DNA of 64,000 bases from an uncultured Roseovarius sp. (GTDB lineage: Bacteria > Pseudomonadota > Alphaproteobacteria > Rhodobacterales > Rhodobacteraceae): assembly GCA_947503145.1 (NCBI GenBank), contig CANNCP010000003.1, forward strand, positions 186,001 through 250,000, in the 5' to 3' direction. The notes under the pieces are model-generated. The model worked only from the letters and a program-made list of their open reading frames with translations, made no database searches and was not told the DNA's origin. Both the position numbers and the translations under genes were made by a program. Below, piece by piece: positions 1 to 8,081 of the stretch. How positions within the stretch are numbered: the stretch's first letter is position 1; each line of letters opens with the position of its first letter.

Positions 1-1494
1 GCCTTTGGCGACCCGGAGCTGGGCTTTTGCAAGGCATTTCAGGCGTTGCTGAGTAACACCGGCCACGAATCTCTGGACATGAAGGGGCGGATCATCTCGC
101 TGACCGGACCGGTGGACATGCAGGCCGCGATCCCCGACAAGAGCAGCTATTCCCAGCGTCGGTTGATCAAGAACGGGCAGTTCTATGCCGAGGACAACGC
201 CGCGTGGAGCACCGAAACCGTCACCTCGCAGGCGACTTATTCGCCCAGCAACAGCTTGCGTCTGACCGGCGTCACCAACGTCGCCAATATCCCGCGGGGT
301 GCGGTGGTAGAGGGCAACGGCGTGGGGCGCGAGGTCTATGTCAGCGCCGTCAACATTGCCGCGCAGGAGATCACCCTGAGCCAACAGCTTTATGATGCGG
401 CGGGCACGCAGGTCTTCACCTTTCGCCGGTTCAAATACATGCTCGATTTCAGCAATTTCGAGAAGCTCAGCAAGTTTTCCCTGATGAACATCGAGTTTCA
501 GGCTGCGGGAAAATGCAGCTGTGTGATGCTGCCGCAAACCGCGACCAGTTTTCAGTTTCGCGATTGCTATTTCACCCGGCCCCGGGATCGCGGCATTTCC
601 AGCCTGTTCAAGGGCGATCAGGGCATGATCGTGGATCGCTGCCAGTTCCTGTCGAGCGAGGACGCCGAACTGGTGGCGAACCGCACGTCCATTGCGCTCA
701 ACGCCAATGCCAATGACGTCAAGCTGCGCGATAACCGGATCACGCGGTTCCGCCATTTCGCCGTGCTGGCTGGCTCCAGCAACATCATTTCGGGCAACCA
801 TTGGTTTCAGGGCGACGAATCCAACGATGGCACGCGCTCTGCCGGGCTGGTGCTGACGCGCACCAACTGCCGCACGACAATCGACGCCAATTATGTCGAC
901 AATGCCTTTATCGAATGGTCGAATGAGCATGACAGCGCACCGGAATTTGCCAGCGAGTTTTCGTTCAGCGCGCTCAACATCACCAGCAACGTATTCCTGG
1001 CGGGCAATGTGGCGCAGTGGTTTACCTTTCTTGTGGTCAAACCGCACGGTGCGGGGCATTTCCTGAATGGGCTAAGCGTGACCGGGAATTCGTTCCGCAT
1101 CATCGACGATCCCATCGACCGGGTCGATTCTGTCGATACCAGCTTTGCCGATCTGGATTACAATAGGATCAAGAATATATCGTTTCGGGACAACACGTTC
1201 GGAAACATATTTAATCCTGTCCTGAGCCCGGCGATGATAGAGTTCGAACAATCCAGCGCGACCTCGACCTGGACCATTGATCTGTCCGACAAGTTGCCCT
1301 TTGGGGCATTCGCGCAGACCGTCGAGTCGGCGATTCCCGCCGGTCCGCTGCTCAACGGATCGGGCGCAACGGTGCATGTCGCGCCCTATTATCAGGCCAA
1401 GCAGGGGCCGGACCGCAATCAGGTGCGGCTGCAATTCGGGACGCCGGTGCGCGGAGCAGTCACGATGCGGGTGCGCATCGACGATCCGCTGTAG
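1..1494 (+). CDS. Right-handed parallel beta-helix protein (5' end outside window)
   Basis: The reading frame is open from the first base, so the gene begins upstream of the window and 497 C-terminal residues are visible; the TTG at 46 is not a start. The chain shows the short repeated turns of a pectate-lyase-like beta-helix: recurrent Asn-rich units such as LRDNRITRF, ISGNHWF, ITSNVFLAGN, VTGNSFRI and FRDNTFGN. Members of this fold act on or bind extracellular polysaccharide, but no catalytic residues can be assigned here, so substrate is unknown. The last part (after about codon 400) looks like a separate small beta domain. It ends 18 bases before the convergent outer-membrane protein gene. 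An exopolysaccharide-related role is only an inference from the fold. Confidence 0.75.
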   Translation, partial: AFGDPELGFCKAFQALLSNTGHESLDMKGRIISLTGPVDMQAAIPDKSSYSQRRLIKNGQFYAEDNAAWSTETVTSQATYSPSNSLRLTGVTNVANIPRGAVVEGNGVGREVYVSAVNIAAQEITLSQQLYDAAGTQVFTFRRFKYMLDFSNFEKLSKFSLMNIEFQAAGKCSCVMLPQTATSFQFRDCYFTRPRDRGISSLFKGDQGMIVDRCQFLSSEDAELVANRTSIALNANANDVKLRDNRITRFRHFAVLAGSSNIISGNHWFQGDESNDGTRSAGLVLTRTNCRTTIDANYVDNAFIEWSNEHDSAPEFASEFSFSALNITSNVFLAGNVAQWFTFLVVKPHGAGHFLNGLSVTGNSFRIIDDPIDRVDSVDTSFADLDYNRIKNISFRDNTFGNIFNPVLSPAMIEFEQSSATSTWTIDLSDKLPFGAFAQTVESAIPAGPLLNGSGATVHVAPYYQAKQGPDRNQVRLQFGTPVRGAVTMRVRIDDPL

Positions 1495-1512
1495 AAGGGG
1501 CGGGCAGGGCGT

Positions 1513-2163
1513 CTAGAACTCCTGCCAGATCCCGAGTTTCACACCGAGTGCCGTGGTATTCCAGACCCCGGCCGTCACGCCGAATTCAAGGTGGCGGCCG
1601 GGATGCGTCTTAATCACGACCGAGGGCACGAGGCGCATATAGTCGGGATCGGCCATCGTCCCGCCATGTTGCAGCTGCATCATCCATTTGCTGCGTAGCC
1701 CGGTATTGTAGCCGAGCGTCAGATCGGTACTGAGCGCCACATCGCCGCTCTGGATACCGATTTCGGCGCGGGTTTCGATCGACATCCAGCCAAACCGGTC
1801 CAGAAATTCGAAACTGCGCCCGATGGCGATGCCGGGCCGGATAATCGCGTTGTCCTGGACCGTACCGAGACCGAATTCGGCGGAGATCCTGGTGTCTTGC
1901 GTTTGCGGCGTCAGTGGCAGAACCGCAAACGCGATTGCCTTGGAGTACCCCTGTTCGCCCGCCCCCAGATCAAGGCCGAGGGTCAGGTTCCTGCGCACAC
2001 CGTATTCGGCATAGACCGCCCCATAACTGTTGGTCTCGCCGGATTTCTCGACATCCTCCAGCGTGACGGAATAGGACAGAAAACCGCGACCGACATCGCG
2101 TAGCCACGGCCCTGCCAGGGCCTGCCCCGGCACGAGCAGCAACAAGATCAAGGCGCGCAGCAT
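1513..2163 (-). CDS. Small exported outer-membrane beta-barrel-like protein, unknown function
   Basis: A 216-residue protein starting at the ATG at 2163, chosen because GGAGGT lies 6 bases upstream and a clear signal peptide (MLRALILLLLVPGQALA, cleavage after Ala17) follows. The mature chain alternates polar and hydrophobic residues with many Gly and aromatic turns (AVYAEYGVRRNLTLGLDLG, LTLGYNTGL) and ends in Phe, the usual C-terminal signature for BAM-dependent insertion. This suggests an eight- to twelve-strand barrel in the outer membrane. No named family is recognised. The gene is monocistronic, convergent with the beta-helix gene and divergent from the ABM gene. Confidence 0.7.
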   Translation of the reverse strand: MLRALILLLLVPGQALAGPWLRDVGRGFLSYSVTLEDVEKSGETNSYGAVYAEYGVRRNLTLGLDLGAGEQGYSKAIAFAVLPLTPQTQDTRISAEFGLGTVQDNAIIRPGIAIGRSFEFLDRFGWMSIETRAEIGIQSGDVALSTDLTLGYNTGLRSKWMMQLQHGGTMADPDYMRLVPSVVIKTHPGRHLEFGVTAGVWNTTALGVKLGIWQEF

Positions 2164-2311
2164 CGGTCTACCTCCGTGCCTTACAGTCGTTAAATTTGGT
2201 AAACCGGAGGTTAAGATTAGCCGGACGTCCCCGCGCGGACGTTTGTGGCGTGCGGTGAAGCTGCGAATCGTCCGCACCGCCGAAGGGCATGGGCCTCTTG
2301 TTGCTTTTCGT

Positions 2312-2339
2312 GTTTCAGGAAAATCGCAAAAGGCTTTAA
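2312..2339 (-). repeat. Dispersed intergenic repeat, copy E
   Basis: On the minus strand this reads TTAAAG, then a TTTTGCGA block, then CCTGAAAC. It matches the order and spacing of the copy at 23492-23522 (TTAAAG, TTTCG.CGA, CCTGAAACA). It sits between the divergent outer-membrane and ABM genes. Function unknown. Confidence 0.35.
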
Positions 2340-2363
2340 GCTGGGCGCGAAACGGAGGACGCC

Positions 2364-2684
2364 ATGCCACAGATCAAAGCCAACACCAGCCATCAAACCG
2401 TGATCACCACATTCGAAATGACCCCCGGCACCTGTCAGGACCTGCTTGACGAGCTGACCCAGGCGTATGAGCAGTTCATCTCGCATCAGCCCGGCTTTAT
2501 TGCCGTGGGCCTGCATGTGAACGACGCGCAGACCCGGATCGCCAGCTATTCGCAGTGGACGCGACGCGAGGACTTTCAGGCGATGCTGCGCACCCAGGAG
2601 ATGCGCACGCGTAACCGGCGGATCAACGAGATGTGCAAGAGTTTCGAGCCAGTCATGTACGACGTCGCCGCCATCTTTGGCTGA
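2364..2684 (+). CDS. Antibiotic-biosynthesis-monooxygenase (ABM) fold protein
   Basis: A 106-residue protein with the dimeric ferredoxin-like ABM pattern: a first strand (VITTFEMTPGTCQDLL), a long helix with LTQAYEQFISHQPGFIAVGLHV, then IASYSQWTRREDFQAML, the typical sequence W/F-x2-x-E-D-F region. Such proteins include small-molecule monooxygenases, heme-degrading enzymes and many of unknown substrate; the Asn/Trp pairs needed for IsdG-type heme degradation are not evident. GGAGGA lies 6 bases before the ATG. The stop codon sits inside the FNR-like box of the next gene, so this gene and usp are probably separate transcription units. Confidence 0.75.
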   Translation: MPQIKANTSHQTVITTFEMTPGTCQDLLDELTQAYEQFISHQPGFIAVGLHVNDAQTRIASYSQWTRREDFQAMLRTQEMRTRNRRINEMCKSFEPVMYDVAAIFG

Positions 2685-2721
2685 TCTGGATCAAGACGCG
2701 TGATGGCCCAGGGCCTATTAT
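2681..2721 (+). promoter_or_regulatory. FNR/FnrL-type box and -10 element upstream of the usp gene
   Basis: CTGATCTGGATCAA at 2681-2694 matches the FNR consensus TTGAT-N4-ATCAA in 9 of 10 defined positions. A -10-like TATTAT lies at 2716-2721, predicting a transcript start near 2728. The box centre is then about 40.5 bases upstream, the class II activator position, and no good -35 is present, as expected for an activated promoter. Oxygen-responsive control of a universal stress protein is the inference. Confidence 0.5.
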
Positions 2722-2749
2722 AGGGGCAACTCAGGAAGAGGAGACCTAA

Positions 2750-3160
2750 ATGTACAAGAATATTCTGGTGCCGGTATCATTTGTCGAAGCCCCCGGATCG
2801 GAGATCTCGTTACAAGTGGCGCAGGCCCTGGCCGCAGAGGGCGCGTCGATCACATTGTTGCACGTGGTGGAGCATATACCGACGCATGCCCTGTCCTATA
2901 TGCCCCCAGATCACATGGCCAAGCGCCGGGCAGAGGCCGAGGCCGAACTGGCCGAAATGACAAAGAACCTACCCGGTACTTTTGGTGGCGCGGTGGCCAG
3001 TGGCAGCCCGAGTCGTGCGATCCTGGACTATGCGGATGAGATCAAGAGCGATTGTATCATCATCGCCAGCCACCGGCCTGGAATGCAGCACCTGCTGCTG
3101 GGGTCCACCGCGGCCAGGGTGGTGCGGCACGCCAAGTGCAGCGTCCACGTGGTGCGGTAG
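2750..3160 (+). CDS. Universal stress protein, UspF-like
   Basis: A 136-residue single-domain Usp (Rossmann-like alpha/beta). It opens with MYKNILVPVSF and ends with IIIASHRPGMQHLLLGSTAA followed by RVVRHAKCSVHVVR, very close to the C-terminus of E. coli UspF. The ASHRPG form is one residue shorter than the classic G-x2-G-x9-G-S loop of strict ATP-binding Usps, so nucleotide binding is possible but the loop is of the UspF kind. AGGAGACCTAA precedes the ATG. The likely role is survival during stress or low oxygen; the upstream FNR-like box supports the latter. Confidence 0.88.
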   Translation: MYKNILVPVSFVEAPGSEISLQVAQALAAEGASITLLHVVEHIPTHALSYMPPDHMAKRRAEAEAELAEMTKNLPGTFGGAVASGSPSRAILDYADEIKSDCIIIASHRPGMQHLLLGSTAARVVRHAKCSVHVVR

Positions 3161-3281
3161 AAGGGGCAGCCGTTTCGCACGACCGCGCGGCGGTATCAAA
3201 GCGGCCGCGCGGTCGGCAGGCCGTCCGGGTGGGATGGTCCCGCGGATCGCGTATCGTCATTTTGCGGACCGGCGAAGTCGC

Positions 3282-4586
3282 TCAGACTCCCAGCCGGTCC
3301 CGCAGCGCGTACCAGGTCATCGCCATCACCAGCAGCGGGCTGCGCAGGCGTGACCCGCCCGGAAAGACCGTGGCGGGGACCCGTGCCATGACGTCAAAGC
3401 CGCTGGTCTCGCCTGCGACAGCCTGTGCCAGAAGTTGGCCCGCATGGGTGGCGTTGCCGACACCGTGACCGGAATAGCCCGATGCGGTCAGAATGCCCGG
3501 CGCCAACCGCGCAAAATAGGGCATCCGCTTCATCGTGATACCCAGTGTCCCACCCCAGGCATAGTCCAGCGGCACATCCTTGAGATGCGGGAAAATCTCC
3601 AGCATCGGCTTGGATACCGTGGCCCGGATATCGGCGGGGAAGCGGTAGCCATAACTTTCGCCTCCACCAAAGAGCAGCCGCTTGTCATGGCTGAGGCGAA
3701 AATAATTCACCACGAATTTGCTGTCCGCCACGGCCACGTCGCGGGTCAGCACGCGCGCTGCATCCTCAGCCAGCGGCCGGGTCGCGACGATGAAATTGTT
3801 GATCGGCATGACCCGCGCCGCGACCTTGCGATCGAGCCCGCCGAGATAGCCGTTGCAGGCGAGGATCACGTGATCCGCCGTCACCCGCCCGTGATCGGTG
3901 CGCACCAGTCTGCCGTGCCGCGTGTCGATATCGTGCACGCGTGAATTCTCATGGATGCGCACGCCCGCCGCCTCTGCCGCGCGTGCCAGCCCCAGCGCAT
4001 AGCGCAAGGGGTGCAGATGCGCCGCGCTCATGTCGAGCGTGCCACCGTGATAGGCGGACGAGGGGCAGAGCGCGTGCATCTGGTCGCGGTCCAGCTTCTC
4101 GATCTGATCATAGCCGTAGCGGCTGCGCAGATGGTCGGTCTCTTCGTGTTCCCCGCGCATCTCCTTGGCCGAAGAACACGCATGCGCGACGCCTGGCTTG
4201 AGGTGGCAGTCGATCTTGTGTCGCGTGATCAGGGATTTAACCAGTGCTTTGGTCTCTTCCGCCATCTCCCACAGCTTGGCCGCGTCGTCGCGGCCCACCA
4301 GCTTTTCCAGCCCGTTCTGGCCCATACGCTGGCCGCTGCCCAACTGCCCGCCATTGCGCCCCGAAGCGCCAAACCCCACGCGATGCGCCTCCAGCAGCAC
4401 CACGTCCAGCCCGGATTCGGCCAGATGCAGTGCGGCCGAGAGGCCAGTATAGCCGGCGCCGATCACGCAGACATCGGCGCGCGCTTCACCCTTCAGCGGC
4501 GCGCGCGGCTCGGCCGGATCGGCGGTCGCGGTGTACCAGCTGTCAGGGTAGGTGCCCGGGCGGTCATTGACATAGAGCAGATCCAT
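3282..4586 (-). CDS. FAD-dependent oxidoreductase, PuuB/DadA type (gamma-glutamyl-amine oxidase candidate)
   Basis: A 434-residue flavoprotein. Residues 41-48 hold the dinucleotide motif VIGAGYTG, followed by Glu at the end of the second strand (VVLLEAHRVG) and GASGRNGGQ at 73-81, a hallmark of gamma-glutamylputrescine oxidase and related amine oxidases of the DAO fold. It ends with the FAD-closing motif TASGYSGHGVGNATHAG. The ATG at 4586 is preferred over a longer frame because CTGAGG lies about 10 bases upstream and the N-terminus then matches the family. The gene starts 11 bases after the glutamine-synthetase-like gene ends, so it is the last gene of the amine operon. In the Puu pathway this enzyme oxidises the gamma-glutamylated amine to an aldehyde. 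Confidence 0.85.
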   Translation of the reverse strand: MDLLYVNDRPGTYPDSWYTATADPAEPRAPLKGEARADVCVIGAGYTGLSAALHLAESGLDVVLLEAHRVGFGASGRNGGQLGSGQRMGQNGLEKLVGRDDAAKLWEMAEETKALVKSLITRHKIDCHLKPGVAHACSSAKEMRGEHEETDHLRSRYGYDQIEKLDRDQMHALCPSSAYHGGTLDMSAAHLHPLRYALGLARAAEAAGVRIHENSRVHDIDTRHGRLVRTDHGRVTADHVILACNGYLGGLDRKVAARVMPINNFIVATRPLAEDAARVLTRDVAVADSKFVVNYFRLSHDKRLLFGGGESYGYRFPADIRATVSKPMLEIFPHLKDVPLDYAWGGTLGITMKRMPYFARLAPGILTASGYSGHGVGNATHAGQLLAQAVAGETSGFDVMARVPATVFPGGSRLRSPLLVMAMTWYALRDRLGV

Positions 4587-4597
4587 GTGGGCGCGCC

Positions 4598-5959
4598 TCA
4601 GACGTTCAGCAGCAGATGCTCGCGCTCCCAAGGCGAGATGACATGCAGGAACTCTTCGTATTCGGCGCGTTTGACGATGCTGTAGACGCGGGCAAAATCG
4701 GGGCCGAGCACCTCGTGCAGGCGCGTTGCCTCTTCGAACATATCAAGCGCGTCACCCAGTACGCGCGGGATATCGCCCTCGCCCTCATAGGCATCACCGA
4801 CGAATTCGGGCGCAGGCATGGTGGCATCCTCCAGCCCCAGAAGGCCGCAGGCAAGGCTGGCCGCGATCGCCAGATACGGGTTGCAATCCATCCCCGCCAG
4901 CCGGTTCTCGACCCGTCGCGCACTGGTTGCGGCGATCGGGATACGGATGCCGGTGGTGCGGTTGTCGCGCGCCCATTCCAGATTGATCGGTGCCGCGTGA
5001 TCCTTGACGTAGCGGCGATAGGAATTGACGTAGGGCGCCATGACCGCAATTGCGGCGGGCATGTGATTCTGCATACCCGCGATGAAGTGATAGAAGGCGT
5101 CGGTTTCCTCGCCCTTGGCGTCAATAAAGATGTTCTTGCCGGTTTTGGTATCCAGCACCGAATGATGGATATGCATTGCCGAGCCGGGTTCGTTGGCGAT
5201 GGGTTTGGCCATGAACGTGGCAAAGCAGTTATGGCGCAGTGCCGCCTCGCGAATGAGCCGCTTGAAGTAGAACACTTCGTCCGCCAGCACCACCGGATCG
5301 CCGTGGTTGAGGTTGATTTCGAGCTGGCCCGCGCCGCCTTCCTGGGTGATACCGTCGATCTCGAAACCCTGTGCTTCGGCAAAGTCGTAGATATCGTCGA
5401 TCACCGGGCCGAATTCGTCCACCGCGGTCATCGAATAGGCCTGCCGCGCGGCGGCGGGGCGACCGGACCGGCCAATCATCGGCTCGATCTCTTTGGCCGG
5501 GTCGATGTTGCGCGCGACCAGATAGAACTCCATCTCGGGCGCTACAACAGCCTTCAGGCCGCGCTCGGCATAGAGGGCGACGACCCGTTTCAGCACATTG
5601 CGCGGCGAACAGCCGACAGGTACGCCATCGCCGTCCATCGCGTCATGAATGACCTGGATCGTCCAGTCACCGGTCCACGGCGCTGCGGTGGCGGTGCTCA
5701 TGTCCGGTTTCAGGATCATATCCTGTTCGATGAACCCCGCGTCGCCCGCCGCCTCGCCCCAGCCACCGGTGATGGTCTGGAAAAAGATCGAATCGGGCAG
5801 ATGGAAATGCTTTTGCTTGGAAAATTTGCTGGCCGGTACGGCCTTGCCGCGTGCGATGCCGGGCAGGTCCGAGATAATGCACTCTACCTCGTCCAGCCTG
5901 CGCCCCTCAAGATAGGCGCGCGCCGCTTCGGGAAGTTTCGCGATCAGGTCGGACATCAT
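4598..5959 (-). CDS. Glutamine-synthetase-family ligase, PuuA type (first of two)
   Basis: A 453-residue member of the type III/GlnA3-like glutamine synthetase superfamily. Catalytic-domain signatures are present: the Glu motif PEMEFYLV, GAGQLEINLNHGDP, the metal/ATP motif AMHIHHSVLD, TTGIRIP, and RVENRLAGMDCNPYLAIAASL. In this subfamily the ATP-dependent ligation joins glutamate to an amine rather than ammonia (gamma-glutamylputrescine synthetase and relatives). Its ATG overlaps the stop of the upstream amidotransferase as ATGA, implying translational coupling. The neighbouring PuuB-like oxidase and GATase support the gamma-glutamylation role. True glnA is excluded by length, sequence and context. 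The actual amine substrate cannot be read from the sequence. Confidence 0.85.
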   Translation of the reverse strand: MMSDLIAKLPEAARAYLEGRRLDEVECIISDLPGIARGKAVPASKFSKQKHFHLPDSIFFQTITGGWGEAAGDAGFIEQDMILKPDMSTATAAPWTGDWTIQVIHDAMDGDGVPVGCSPRNVLKRVVALYAERGLKAVVAPEMEFYLVARNIDPAKEIEPMIGRSGRPAAARQAYSMTAVDEFGPVIDDIYDFAEAQGFEIDGITQEGGAGQLEINLNHGDPVVLADEVFYFKRLIREAALRHNCFATFMAKPIANEPGSAMHIHHSVLDTKTGKNIFIDAKGEETDAFYHFIAGMQNHMPAAIAVMAPYVNSYRRYVKDHAAPINLEWARDNRTTGIRIPIAATSARRVENRLAGMDCNPYLAIAASLACGLLGLEDATMPAPEFVGDAYEGEGDIPRVLGDALDMFEEATRLHEVLGPDFARVYSIVKRAEYEEFLHVISPWEREHLLLNV

Positions 5960-6633
5960 TTACCTCGTTTGAGAAAGGCCGCCATGCGGTCGGCCATGAT
6001 CTGATTGTCGGTGGGCAGGTCCACCTGCGCCAGCGCGTTGTCCAGCAGCGCATCGGGCACCAGCCCGCGCCCGCGTGAATTGACCAGCCGCTCGACGAAA
6101 TCGGCGGTGTGTTCGGGATGCGGCTGCACCGTATAGATGCGGTCGTCGTAGAGCAGTGCGGCGTTGCGGCAGAAATCATTCTGCCCGACGACTTTGGCCC
6201 CTTCGGGCAATTCTGTCACCTGATCCTGATGCCAGGCGTTCAGCTGCATCTGGCGGCCTTCGATCTCGTAATGGGTGCGCCCGACGGACCATCCCTTGTC
6301 GAATTTTTCCACCTTGCCGCCCAGGGCCTGCGCGATGATCTGGTGACCAAAGCAGATGCCGACCATCGGGCGGCCATCGGCATAAACGTCACGGATGAAC
6401 CGTTCCAGCGGGGGAATCCACGGATGATCCTCGTAGGCGCCATGCTTGGACCCGGTAATCAGCCAGCCATCGGCGGCAGCCGGGCTGTCAGGGAACGCGC
6501 CGTCCACCACGGCATAGCTGTCATAGGTAAATCCGTGACCGTCGAGTAGATGCTCGAACATGGTGTCATAGTCGCCCGTGACCGCCTTGATTTCTTCGGG
6601 CGCGTGCCCGGTCAGCAATATGCCTATCTTCAT
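5956..6633 (-). CDS. Class I glutamine amidotransferase (gamma-glutamyl hydrolase candidate)
   Basis: A 225-residue GATase1 domain protein. The nucleophile elbow GICFGHQ carries Cys94, and QPHPEHT supplies His172 and Glu174, completing the triad. The start ATG at 6633 is used because family members begin MKIGILLTGH; upstream in-frame codons encode no conserved sequence. In the Puu pathway a class I GATase-fold enzyme (PuuD) hydrolyses gamma-glutamyl-GABA, and that is the most likely role here, but the protein more closely resembles free-standing GMP-synthase-like amidotransferases than PuuD proper. It overlaps the downstream ligase gene by ATGA. A 99-base spacer with a perfect palindrome separates it from the upstream ligase gene. 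Confidence 0.82.
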   Translation of the reverse strand: MKIGILLTGHAPEEIKAVTGDYDTMFEHLLDGHGFTYDSYAVVDGAFPDSPAAADGWLITGSKHGAYEDHPWIPPLERFIRDVYADGRPMVGICFGHQIIAQALGGKVEKFDKGWSVGRTHYEIEGRQMQLNAWHQDQVTELPEGAKVVGQNDFCRNAALLYDDRIYTVQPHPEHTADFVERLVNSRGRGLVPDALLDNALAQVDLPTDNQIMADRMAAFLKRGK

Positions 6634-6657
6634 CGCGCGGGTCCATTCCGGCATCGT

Positions 6658-6671
6658 AATTTGATCAAATT
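6658..6671. promoter_or_regulatory. Perfect 14-bp palindrome inside the amine operon
   Basis: AATTTGATCAAATT is fully self-complementary and lies 25 bases upstream of the amidotransferase ATG, in the widest spacer between the catabolic genes. It could be an operator for an internal promoter. The cognate regulator is unknown, since no regulator gene adjoins the operon. Confidence 0.35.
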
Positions 6672-6732
6672 CCAAGCTAGCGAAGGCCAACGGGGCCGAC
6701 AAGCCGAAAAACAATGTGCGGCGGCTGCAACG

Positions 6733-8049
6733 TCAGACTTTTTCGAGATAGGTTTTCCAGTGCTCTTCTTCGGGCAGGACGGACATGATCGCAATCTCCT
6801 GCCGCTTGGTCAGCACCAGATTGCGCACCATCCTGGGTTCGAAAATGCGCGCGATCAGTGGATCTTCGGCAAAAAGATCGATGGCGGTCTGCCAGTCTTC
6901 GGCCAGTTGCGGCAGGTCCTGATCATAGGCGCTGCCCGAGATCGGGTCGCCGGGGTCCATCCCGTCCTCGATGCCGATCAACGCCGCGCCGAGGATCACC
7001 GCAAAGCTGAGGTAGGGGTTGATATCGCCGCCCGCGACGCGGTGTTCGATCCGGCGTGCGGCAGGCGGGCCGCCGGGGATTCGCACGGCCGCGGTTCGGT
7101 TTTCGTAAGCCCAGCAGATCGCGGTGGGGGCATGGGCATGCGGCACCAGCCGGGCATAGCTGTTGGCATGGGGCGCAAAGATCAGGGTCGAAGCGCGCAT
7201 CGCCGCAAGACAGCCGCCAATGGCGGCGCGCAGCGTATCGGTGCCCTTGGGGCCACCATCGTTGAAGATGTTGTTGCCATCCTTGTCCAGCACCGAGAAA
7301 TGCATGTGCATGCCGTTGCCGGAATCGACCACGAACGGCTTGGCCATGAAGGTGGCCGCGCAACCGAATTTGCGTGCAAGACCACGGATCAGCGCCTTGA
7401 AGAGCCAGGTATCGTCTGCCGCACACATGGCGCTTTGATGATTGAGCGTGATCTCGAATTGGCCGACGCCGGCCTCGCTGGTCGTGGTCTGGGCGTCAAT
7501 ATCCATCGCCGCGCAGGCTTCGTAGAGTGCCGAAATGAAGGGGTCGAACGCATCCATCTCGCTGAGCGACAGAATCTCGGACCCGTCCATGCGCCGCCCA
7601 CTGCGCGGATCACGCACGGATCTGAGCACCTTGCCCGAATCGTCCACCAGGGTGAATTCCAGCTCGGTCGATGCAACAACCTGCCAGCCGTGCGCCTCGT
7701 AACGCTTCAGGACACCCGACAGCGCATGGCGTGGGTCGCCGTAGAACGGCGTGCCGTCCTCGAAATACATCTGCATCGGAACCAGTGGTTGCGCACCATC
7801 CAGCCAGGGCAGCGGGACAGCCCCGCGTGAGGTCGGCAGCAGGATGCCGTCAGCATCGCCGGTCTCGAAAATCAGCGGGCTGTCCTCGATGTCAGCGCCC
7901 TTGATATCCACGTTGAGCGCCGAGAGCGGCATGCGCACGGCGCCGCTCTGCAGTTTGTCGTAGTAGGATGCGGGCAGGCGCTTGCCGCGCATCTGTCCGT
8001 TGAGATCGCAGGCCGCAACGCGGAAAGTGGCAAAGTTTTCAAACTGCAT
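6733..8049 (-). CDS. Glutamine-synthetase-family ligase (second of two)
   Basis: A 438-residue glutamine synthetase superfamily protein, paralogous to but clearly diverged from the ligase at 4598-5959. Signatures: STELEFTLVDD, GVGQFEITLNHQSA, GNGMHMHFSVLDKDG, TAAVRIPGGPPAARRIEHRVAGGDINPYLSF. The ATG at 8049 is chosen over a GTG three codons upstream because AGAGGTGG overlaps the GTG but is well placed for the ATG. Two ligases in one operon suggest two amines, a heteromer, or successive steps. It lies 32 bases after the last permease gene, so uptake and ligation are coupled. Confidence 0.85.
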   Translation of the reverse strand: MQFENFATFRVAACDLNGQMRGKRLPASYYDKLQSGAVRMPLSALNVDIKGADIEDSPLIFETGDADGILLPTSRGAVPLPWLDGAQPLVPMQMYFEDGTPFYGDPRHALSGVLKRYEAHGWQVVASTELEFTLVDDSGKVLRSVRDPRSGRRMDGSEILSLSEMDAFDPFISALYEACAAMDIDAQTTTSEAGVGQFEITLNHQSAMCAADDTWLFKALIRGLARKFGCAATFMAKPFVVDSGNGMHMHFSVLDKDGNNIFNDGGPKGTDTLRAAIGGCLAAMRASTLIFAPHANSYARLVPHAHAPTAICWAYENRTAAVRIPGGPPAARRIEHRVAGGDINPYLSFAVILGAALIGIEDGMDPGDPISGSAYDQDLPQLAEDWQTAIDLFAEDPLIARIFEPRMVRNLVLTKRQEIAIMSVLPEEEHWKTYLEKV

Positions 8050-8081
8050 CGGACCCACCTCTTGTCATGTGACGCCTAGAT

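Noticed and set aside
46-48. TTG at 46 as the start of the beta-helix gene
   Set aside because: The frame is open to base 1 with protein-like sequence and there is no ribosome site; the gene begins outside the window.
6550-7830. A 426-codon open frame on the plus strand opposite the two ligase-region genes
   Set aside because: It is an antisense shadow of the high-GC codons of the ligase gene; it has Arg/His/Gly-rich composition, no ribosome site and no recognisable domain. Similar shadows opposite other genes (for example 4616-6004 and 34.9-36.7 kb) were dropped for the same reason.
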